From contig JAEOAD010000240.1 in the NCBI GenBank assembly GCA_036365145.1, positions 1,798,001-1,862,000 of the forward strand: a DNA stretch of 64,000 bases, written 5' to 3'. The first letter of the stretch is position 1. Every line of letters starts with the position of its first letter. Shown one piece after another: positions 56,625 to 64,000 of this stretch. The notes beneath the pieces are model-generated. The model was not told the origin of the DNA, made no database searches, and saw only the letters and a list, made by a program, of their open reading frames with translations. This DNA is from Orientallactaga sibirica. Its lineage: Eukaryota > Chordata > Mammalia > Rodentia > Dipodidae. Position numbers and translations under genes: made by a program.

Positions 56625-56785
56625 ATAGAGGGTTTGAGCCAGTAATTTTCAAAATGGTACCAGTGGAAGTTTTCAAATTCCTGGGGTATGATTCCCACCA
56701 TCATTGATTCAGACTTCTGAGTGTCATGTTTTAAGATTTGCCAGAAGATTCCACAGTGCAGCCAGGATTAAGCACCTCATTGAGA
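56625..56785 (+). mobile_element. Possible MER5-like hAT-Charlie DNA transposon relic
   Basis: CCAGTAATTTTCAAAATGG, AATTCCTGGGGTATGATTCC, TGATTCAGACTTCTGAGTG follow the order of MER5A (inverted-repeat end, pyrimidine-poor middle, TGATTCAG). Very diverged; from memory. Confidence 0.35.
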
Positions 56786-57725
56786 CTATATTTGACTACA
56801 AGCACATGGAGCAAATAAATGGTGAAGATGATAAATCATTGACAAATGGAAACGTATCTACATGTGGAATGTACTGTCTTGGGAATCAGGAGTTTCCATC
56901 ACTGCAGGAGTCAGGACATGAATCCGAGAGAAGGGTTGGAGAGAGACCTCATGTTTCAGAGCTGATGAGACCAGTGATCTCTGAGATCTCATTCAGTTTT
57001 ACTATAGCCTGCAACCATCAATTATTCTTTTACTTGACCATGATGTGTTTATATCACCTTCTGGTCTGTAAGTTGGGAGAAAAGGTGGCTTTCTCACAGA
57101 TGTTGCATTCTCAGACAGCACTACAAGATGAAAGGAGGATCTTCTCTGTTTCTCACTTCACACCCTTGGAAAGAAATCTACTCTTCCCCTCCACAGCAGC
57201 ATCTTGCCTTTCATTTGTGCTGACCAACTGAGAAAGTGCTGTATCTTAGAAACAGTACCCTTATTCTGAATCAGACTATCTGGATGAAATAGGGCTCTTG
57301 TAATCTCTGATGTTATGACTTAAAAAACAGTTTCTATTCTTTATTACAACATCAGAATAGTAAGTCTCTAATAATCCATGCAAAGTGTAAAACAATAGCA
57401 TTGTTGACCTTCATAGACCCCTAAAACCCAACTCAGAAAGAGACTGACATGAAAGTTTTTCAATTAGATGGTCTCGGCTTTTAAAGTCAGAGCTGAATGT
57501 GTTACAGGCTCTATATGTATAGTACCAAAAGGATACTTTTGAGATTAAAAAGTGCTACTGTCATAACTTGCCACAAATTAAATGGCTAACTGAAAATATA
57601 ACATTCTTTAGTTCTGAAGTCAGAAATCTCATAGAGTTAAAATAACATTTTAGCAGATTTGTTGCTTCTGGAAACTCTGGGAAAGAATTCATTTCTTTGC
57701 CATGTCTGGCTTCTGTCTGTATTCC
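56786..57725. other. Unique intronic sequence with a 175-codon open frame
   Basis: A + strand frame at 56704-57231 is long for this AT-rich DNA. It starts inside the suspected MER5 relic, shows no domain, and has one hydrophobic stretch from Tyr-rich AT sequence. I do not call it a gene. Confidence 0.45.
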
Positions 57726-58292
57726 TGCCTGCATCCCCATCTTCTGAAGGCTGCCTGCATCGCCGTCTTCTGAAGGCTGCCTGCATCGCCGTCTTCTGAA
57801 GGCTGTCTGCATCCCCATCCTCTGAAGGCTGCTTGCATCCCCTTTTTCTGAAGGCTGCCTGCATCCCCATCTTCTGAAGGCTGCCTGCATCTCCGTCTTC
57901 TGAAGGCTGCCTGCGTCCCCATCTTCTGAAGGCTGCCTGCGTCCCCGTCTTCTGAAGGCTATCTGAGTCCCCGTCTTCTGAAGGCTGCCTGCATCCCCAT
58001 CTTCTGAAGGCTGTCTGCGTCCCCGTCTTCTGAAGGCTATCTGAGTCCCCGTCTTCTGAAGGCTGCCTGCGTCCCCATCTTCTGAAGGCTGTCTGCGTCC
58101 CCGTCTTCTGAAAGCTATCTGCGTCCCCGTCTTCTGAAGGCTGCCTGCATCCCCTCCTCTGAAGGCTGCCTGCATCCCAGTCTTCTGAAGGCTGCCTGTG
58201 TCCCCATCTTCTGAAGGATGCCTGCGTCCCCGTCTTCTGAAGACTGCCTGCGTCCCCGTCTTCTGAAGGCTGCCTGCGTCCCCATCTTCTGG
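57726..58292 (+). repeat. 26-bp minisatellite, about 22 units, with 78-bp higher-order units
   Basis: The unit is TCTTCTGAAGGCTGCCTGC(A/G)TCCCC(A/G) in various phases. TGAAGG recurs every 26 bp (57745, 57771, 57797, 57823 and on). In the middle, three variants A (ATCTGAGTCCCCG), B (GCCTGC(A/G)TCCCCA) and C (GTCTGCGTCCCCG) alternate as a 78-bp unit starting at 57961, 58039 and 58117. Cycling frames without stops give - strand open frames of up to 204 codons; I judge them by-products. Confidence 0.95.
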
Positions 58293-58440
58293 CCCTTTTC
58301 TCCCTGTTTAGACGTGATAGCTACACATGTAACTGCTAGTCCTGCTACTCTCTTTTAGATCCCAGAGTAGTATCTTAGGAAAGGGTGCTCTAAAATAGAA
58401 GTTTTTGCCATCCAAATATTCACTATTAAATAAAAAAGAG

Positions 58441-58658
58441 AGGGCTGGAGAGATAGCTTAGCAGTTAAGGTGCCTACCGGCAAAGCTTAAGAACCTCCAT
58501 TTGATTCTGCAGCTCCCACGTTTAGCCAGACGCAAAGCCAAGTGATGCAAGCATGCAGTGTCCACATGCGCCACAAGGGGACTCACATCTAGAGTTCATT
58601 CACAGCGGCTGAGAGGCCGCTGGTGTGCCCATTCTCTCTCTCTCTCTCAAATTTAAAA

Positions 58659-58701
<43 letters not shown>

Positions 58702-58704
58702 ATA
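58441..58704 (+). mobile_element. B2 SINE, long form, with (AAAT)n tail
   Basis: AGGGCTGGAGAGATAGCTTA head, TTTAGCCAGACGCAAAGCC, CTCF-like block degraded to CCACAAGGGGACTC at 58571-58584, CT tract, then about 11 AAAT units at 58655-58703. Confidence 0.92.
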
Positions 58705-59410
58705 GAAAGAGGACTTTTCAAAATATTTGTCCAAGAAAACTACTACAACTATTCTGTAAAGTTTGATTGGTGCCAATTTTGTAGACTTTTGTTGGTACAT
58801 TTTCCTTAGAATGCATTCTGAATGTTTTCTTCTCATTCATATGCTGTATGAGTTGTCCTATAATTGCTAGGAGTTATAAAACAGTCAGAAACATTTTTCA
58901 GTGACTGCCTATGCCAACGTTTCCATTTAGATCTCACAAGGTCAGGTGTAGCACTCTGTGACCTTCCATGTCTTCTACTAATGGTACAGCCCATGTTTGT
59001 CAGTTTCTTGATGGTTTGTGTTGTAAGAGATTTGGCAAGAAAATCTTAACAACTCTAATTATGCATTACATTGAAAAGCATTTCATTTAACAAGTATTTA
59101 TTTATTCTGTGCCTACTATGGGCCAACCACTGTGTGGTTCCTTACCTTCTGAATTATAAATAAAGATGACAAGAACAATGAAAAAAGCTAGGGCATACTG
59201 CCCCAACCTGTGACATCCAGTGAGCATTAAAGTATGTCTTCACATACTTTATTTATAAAAATTCTCTCATAAGCAGTCTGTTATATTTTTTCTGTAAGAA
59301 CCTTCAATAATTGTGGATTTTAAACTCCTAGTAATCAAACCTAATTGCCAATGGAAGATTTAAAATTAATACTTAGCTTTAATGAGTCTCCTTAATTTAA
59401 AAAAACTATC
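58705..59410. other. Unique intronic sequence
   Basis: No repeat or coding signal recognised. Confidence 0.45.
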
Positions 59411-59411
59411 C

Positions 59412-59711
59412 CTGGTGAGTAGAGAATTGTGGAAACTGCTTCCATACATCCAAACAGAGAGGAACCATCACCAGCCAGAAAACACCAAAATCAACAAGCA
59501 TATAACCATCAACAAACAGATGGGACCCCAAAAGAGCTCAGAGTGCTCTGCATACCTTTGAGCTAGAAACCAGATCTGCCTTCAAACATACCTTAGGGTT
59601 GGTCCCGGGGATCCACCCCCAGTGACACCTCCAGCCAGGAGGCTGGAGATGCAAGTTACATGCTTAACAAAGCACATGAGTCATGAGGGACACACATTCA
59701 AATTACCACAC
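59412..59711 (-). mobile_element. MaLR LTR fragment
   Basis: CTTCCATACATCCAAACAGA, CCAGCCAGAAAACACC, then CACACATTCAAATTACCACA at the end; matches the 20667-21060 LTR but lacks the first 100 or so bases of that copy. Confidence 0.8.
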
Positions 59712-60689
59712 CTTCTGTGGGTCTCTCTTCTCAGACAACTTAAAGACATGTGACTATAAATAGCATGAAGTGTCAATAAGCTCCTCCCCATTCTCTTAGC
59801 CAGAATTAAGTCACATGGCCACATGTAATTGCAAGGGAGACTGATAAAGGTAGTTAAGCCATGCATGCAAAAAGAAAAAAAAAAACAGGTTTACTGAACA
59901 GATAGATAGTTTCTGCCACATTAAAATTTTCCACTTACCAGAAATACTAGAAGGAATGGATAAGTAAAGCAGTCCAAAGGCTCAATGCAAATTCAAAGTT
60001 CCTTCCATATAATTCTGTTCATGAACTCCACATCACAAAAGAGGCATATTGAAATCATATCAGGACCAGCTGTCAGAAAAAAATGGAGCAGGCTAGAGAT
60101 GTTACAGAAACTTCAAATGGAAAAACTTATAGTTGGAGTAAGTATAGTTAAGAATAAACAGCTAATTGTGTTCCAAGAAAATGTAAGGCAGCAGATGTTT
60201 ATCACCAGAATGCATGTACTGGCCTCTATCTTGCACTTCAGATACCTAATTATCCCAGAAAACCTGCATGGATTAATCTCCCATGGACCATAATATTTGT
60301 CAAACTCGCAGAAACCAGATTGTGTTTATTTAAAAGGTAAAACAAAGGCACTGCAATTTACATCTTTAAAGACCACCAAAGAAGACTATTTTTCAACTCT
60401 GTATTTAAATTTTTAAGAATTTTTATTTAATCCACTCTATACAAAATAATTAATACCATCCCTCCCTTATTTCCAAACTTTTGTACACTATCATTTTTAC
60501 TTTTGTAAATATTACCCCTGTTGATTTAAGGTCATGCTCATGACCTTTGAATGCAACTTCTTACTTCAGAATACTTGTTTGGACCGATTGCTTAGGTTGG
60601 ATTTTGCAGAACTAGTACTATCAGGATATACAAGCTATACACAGTAAAAATTATTAATTTATAAGGAATTTATCCCCTGAAATGGGAAA
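59712..60689. other. Unique intronic sequence
   Basis: No repeat recognised. A 102-codon + frame at 59985-60293 has no family features. Confidence 0.45.
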
Positions 60690-62425
60690 GCAAGTAGCAG
60701 TTTAATTTTAACACCAATGTCAATAGGGACATACATTCAAACTACCACATTCTATTCCTGGACCCCAACATTCATAATCATCTCATAGCACATTGCATTT
60801 ACTCCAACTTTAAAGATCCCCATAGTCTTTACCAACTTTAAAACTGTCCCTTAACTGTGAATCCTATAAAAATCAAAACAAGTTACATACTTCCAACATA
60901 TAATGGCACAGAATAAACATTTCCATTGCTATAAGGAATAACAAGGAGAGCCCAGACCAATGTAAAATCAATAAGCACCAGGTAAACATCAAATATCTAT
61001 ACTTAATAACCAGTGAAAACAGCTTCTGGAGTTCCAATTTCCATCTTTCTAGCTGCTCTGAGTAGCCAGGGAAAACTTCCATCCTGAGCCGTGAGCACTC
61101 CATGGTAGCCTTTGCACAGTTCTGGTACATCCAAAACAACTTCAGATCTCCACTGCAAACCATCGTCCATCTTACAATGGCCTCACTGGCCTTTTGACAA
61201 GGGACACCACACCCTGCTTCATATGCCATAAGTCAGCATCAGCTCCTGAAACTGTGTGCACTTCAATACCTACTTCCATGAATTCTTCATCCTTCCAAAA
61301 CCAATACAAGTGTTCAGCAATGCAGCCATTTGTTAATCAAGGGAGGAGATAAATTATGACCTTGAAGAGCAGATTATCTTTTCAGAATTCTTCCTTTTAG
61401 TCATCTCCTTTTAAAAAAAGAGTTTGCATTTTACCATTCAGTCTTTCCTGGGTGGAATCACCTCTGACACCTTTTCCCAGTGTAAAATAATTGCACCATC
61501 CTTAATGGTAGTAGTCTGTGTGACAATAGCACTTTTGTTTAGACAGACAGACAGAGAAAGAAAGAGGCAGATAGATAGACAGAGAATGGGCACGCCAGGG
61601 CCCCCAGCCTTTGCAAACAAACTCCAGATGCATGCACCACCTTACATGGATCCTGGGGAATCAAGCTCGAACTAGGCTCCTTAGACTTCACAGGCAAGTG
61701 CTTAACTGCTAAGCCATCTCTCCAGGCCTGACAATAACATTTTCAATAACATAAAACCTGTCTCAGTACTAATAATTTTAAACTTCCTTGAATTTTTCCA
61801 ACCTTAAATTATACATCTCTCAGTTCTATATATTTCACCAAGCACACAAGTCCATTGCTTTCAAATTCAGCCTTGATAAAACTCTTTAGAGTGTGGGCAG
61901 AAGAATGCAACCATCCCTTATGCCAGTAGCCCAGTTCCAACAAAGTTCTCTGATGTCTTTCCTTTTCTTTTAAAAGTCCCAAAGCCAACACAATTCTCTC
62001 TGCAATTATCATTTTGAAATTCTTAGCAGAATAACCCATAAAATTTGGCTTTCCACTCTGGAGGTACCAGTTCCATCAACATTTCTCCAGTACACAAGTT
62101 CTAAAATAACCAAACTCTACATGGTCAGATTCATATCAGCAAGACTCCACTTCTCTGGTACCAAATTTCTGTAGTAGGCAGCTCTACAATGCTGGAATAA
62201 ACATCCAACCAAACAGTTTTATGAAAGGAAGGGATTTATTTCAAGATTATAGATCCAGGGAAATTCCATCAGTGGTGGAAGAAGCAGAGAGAGAAACCAC
62301 CAGCAGCCAGCAAACACTAAAAAGCAGCCAGCACAAACATGCAGCAAGCAGGAACCCCGAGTTCAAATTGCTCTGTTACACCTTTGAGCTGGAATTCAGA
62401 CCTACCCCAGTGCTACCTTCTCTTG
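60690..62425 (-). mobile_element. MaLR retrotransposon, partly truncated LTRs
   Basis: About 60 bp of LTR end at 60690-60749 (TTTAATTTTAACACC... ACTACCACA), an internal region matching the other two MaLR internals (ATAATGGCACAGAATAAACA, TTCTGGAGTTCCAATT), and a second LTR from 62170 (TGTAGTAGGCAGC) to about 62425. The complement of TGGTACCAGAGAAGTGG at about 62146-62162, beside the - strand 5' LTR, looks like a leucine-tRNA primer site (inference). A B2 is inserted at 61536-61728. Confidence 0.88.
61536..61728 (-). mobile_element. B2 SINE, short form, inside the MaLR
   Basis: (GACA)n/GA tract, GGGCCCCCAGCCTTTGCAAA, head GCTAAGCCATCTCTCCAGGC. Near-identical duplications TGACAATAGCACTTT (61521-61535) and TGACAATAACATTTT (61729-61743) flank it. 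Confidence 0.93.
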
Positions 62426-62529
62426 TGGAATTTGTCAGTTGCTTAAGGAACCTTTCAAGAGAATCTAGAAATTAGAAAATAAGTTCAATTTCACAATAAC
62501 TGTATGCAATATCATGGGAATATGGACAA

Positions 62530-62650
62530 AGGAAAATCCCATCAAAAGGTGGTGCATGCATCTGAAGTTCATTTTCAGTGGCTGGAGGCCCTGGCACACC
62601 AATTCTTTCTGTCTCTCTCTCTTTCTCAAATAAGTAACTAAAAGTAAAAA
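62530..62650 (+). mobile_element. B2 SINE fragment, 5'-truncated
   Basis: AAAGGTGGTGCATGCATCTG, GGCTGGAGGCCCTGGCACAC, CT tract, AAATAAGTAACTAAAAG; the tRNA-like head is missing. Confidence 0.85.
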
Positions 62651-62689
62651 GAATTATTTAAAAATGTAGAGAGGTAAATATTTTATGTA

Positions 62690-62710
62690 TGTATGAATGT
62701 GTGTGTGTGC

Positions 62711-62770
<60 letters not shown>
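62690..62770 (+). repeat. (TG)n / (TA)n microsatellite
   Basis: Short TG run at 62699-62709 followed by about 29 TA units at 62713-62770; the frame across it (ORF of MYIYIYI type) is not a gene. Confidence 0.96.
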
Positions 62771-62772
<2 letters not shown>

Positions 62773-63163
62773 CAACAGTGATGATACCTCTAGATTTTCA
62801 AAAAGAATGTGTTTATATATTAGTAACAGAATGCAGTTTTTACTTTATTTGATTCTTAAGAAATTAGAAAATTTTTATTTGATTTTTATGATGGGTCCAA
62901 AGTTTACTTTAAAAGGGGAAAAACTAGGATAAATGTTGAATACATCACATTTTTATAATATTCAAGGTATTTTAAGGGTTATACAATAGTGTAAAATTCA
63001 ATAGTAATGGCTTTGTAAGATTTTATTTGAATAATTTTGTGCCCAGAGCCTATATTCTGATTCATGATATTCTGATTTTAAAAAGTGCATGCTGAGGTGT
63101 AGTTAGAAGACAGCTATTTTGTTTATCAGGAACCAAGCTACTATTTAGAAAAATTTGGCTATT
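62771..63163. other. AT-rich unique intronic sequence
   Basis: No repeat or coding signal recognised. Confidence 0.45.
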
Positions 63164-63176
63164 AAAACCATAACAT

Positions 63177-63327
63177 TATCCAGGTGTTGTGGCGCACGCC
63201 TTTAATACCAACACTCAGTAGGCAGAGATAAGAGGATCTCCGTGAGTTAAAGACCACCCTGAGACTACATAGTGAATTCAAGGTCAGCCTGGGCTACAGT
63301 GAGACCCTACCTCAAAAAAAAAAAAAA
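63177..63327 (+). mobile_element. B1 SINE
   Basis: CCAGGTGTTGTGGCGCACGC, CCACCCTGAGACTACATAGT, GTGAGACCCTACCTC then an A tail. AAAACCATAACAT flanks it perfectly at 63164-63176 and 63328-63340. Confidence 0.95.
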
Positions 63328-63340
63328 AAAACCATAACAT

Positions 63341-64000
63341 GATTTATTTTTTCATAGCTGACACATCATCATTTTCTTCAGTGATAAATTCCTCATCCAA
63401 TTGTCAATTTTTCCATCTTTTCTGTCACTATGAGGTACAAAAAAGAGAAGAAAATACAGGATATCAATATGGTTGAAGGAGGGTATTTTTCATTTTATCA
63501 AGATACTTCCTCCTCCCTAAGCCAGCACTATATTTCTTGGTCATTGATCATTCCTATGAATTGAGAAAGGACAGCTTTCATGTCTATAAAAGATAAATAT
63601 AAATATACACATGTGTATGTGTTTTGAATCAAAGTTGAGCCCTTTCCTTGTGCAAAAGCAATTTACATTGTCCTTAGAAGTTTGAATATAGAGAATAAAG
63701 AAACAAAAAGAAAGTGAATCACTTTGTCATTAGAGTGGGGAGAGACTTGACCCAAGAGTATAAGTTTCCAGGCACTGTGTTAGCTATCATTATACCCAAG
63801 TGCATGGCTAAGCCTCCTGCATCTCTCACTTGCACCAGGATTGCTCAGCATGATAATCATTTGTGTGAATGCACCTCTGATGGACTGTTTCTTTGGAAGA
63901 GGTTGACAACAGTTTTGTTGGCCAAGTAAAATTTCCCTGCCCATTTAAAAGTGTTATTCTGTTTTTGAATACAATTTTCTTTTTAGAACACTTCTTAGGC
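63341..64000. other. Unique intronic sequence
   Basis: No repeat or coding signal recognised up to the window end; in particular no match to the C-terminal Slc35f1 exon. Confidence 0.5.

Noticed and set aside
56704..57231. 175-codon + strand open frame
   Set aside because: No recognisable domain, begins in a likely DNA-transposon relic, lies deep in an intron with no flanking splice or promoter signals, and reads a Tyr/Phe/Leu-rich chance composition.
57561..58175. 204-codon - strand frame (QKTGTQIAFRRRGRRQPSED-type repeats)
   Set aside because: It is the translation of the 26-bp minisatellite; several other frames are open there for the same reason.
44786..64000. Final Slc35f1 exon
   Set aside because: Looked for a pyrimidine tract-AG followed by FSGLY-type codons on the + strand; none recognised, so the exon is assumed to lie beyond the window.

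Overview
The window is mammalian intronic DNA from a rodent. The tRNA-derived SINEs (B2, B3, B4, ID) and 7SL-derived B1 are rodent-type. The B2 version here (ending in a CT-rich tract then AAATAAATAA) and the B1 version (ending in GAGACCCTACCTC) look to me like jerboa (Dipodidae, Jaculus-like) consensus sequences. The species call comes from memory and is an inference; nothing in the window is prokaryotic.

The only protein-coding gene I can support is Slc35f1, on the + strand. It encodes a multi-pass membrane protein of the SLC35F branch of the drug/metabolite transporter superfamily. Four internal exons lie at 27157-27316, 35077-35233, 37488-37540 and 44631-44785. They total 525 bp (175 codons), have GT-AG borders, and join in one uninterrupted frame covering roughly residues 160-334 of about 408. 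The upstream exons lie before the window. I found no C-terminal exon up to position 64000, so the last visible intron exceeds 19 kb.

Everything else is intron. 1-5.3 kb: L1 pieces, a B1, a B3, a B2 and a 43-bp minisatellite. 5.3-15.3 kb: unique sequence with SINEs, a MaLR-type LTR and an L1 3' end. 15.5-22.2 kb: a decayed + strand L1 lacking most of ORF2, carrying two solo LTRs in opposite orientation, followed by a third LTR. 22.3-27 kb: a - strand L1 and two back-to-back B2 pairs sharing target-site duplications. 27-45 kb: the Slc35f1 exons, with SINEs, solo LTRs and one two-LTR MaLR element (39829-41675) between them. 45-56 kb: a stack of - strand L1s, one hosting a two-LTR MaLR that itself hosts a B2, and one internally deleted L1 with tandem 5'UTR monomers. 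56-64 kb: a 26-bp minisatellite with a 78-bp higher-order unit, another MaLR element, SINEs and microsatellites.

I found no new multi-gene system, RNA gene or CRISPR. The most useful leads are SINE biology: a long B2 form carrying a CTCF-like CCACAAGGGGGCGC block, a subgroup of it with a duplicated pol III B box, two sites each hit twice by B2, and a B2-B1 chimera. Further leads are the internally deleted L1, the L1 monomers, the higher-order minisatellite and a decayed hydrophobic, receptor-like frame at 45.65-46.28 kb.
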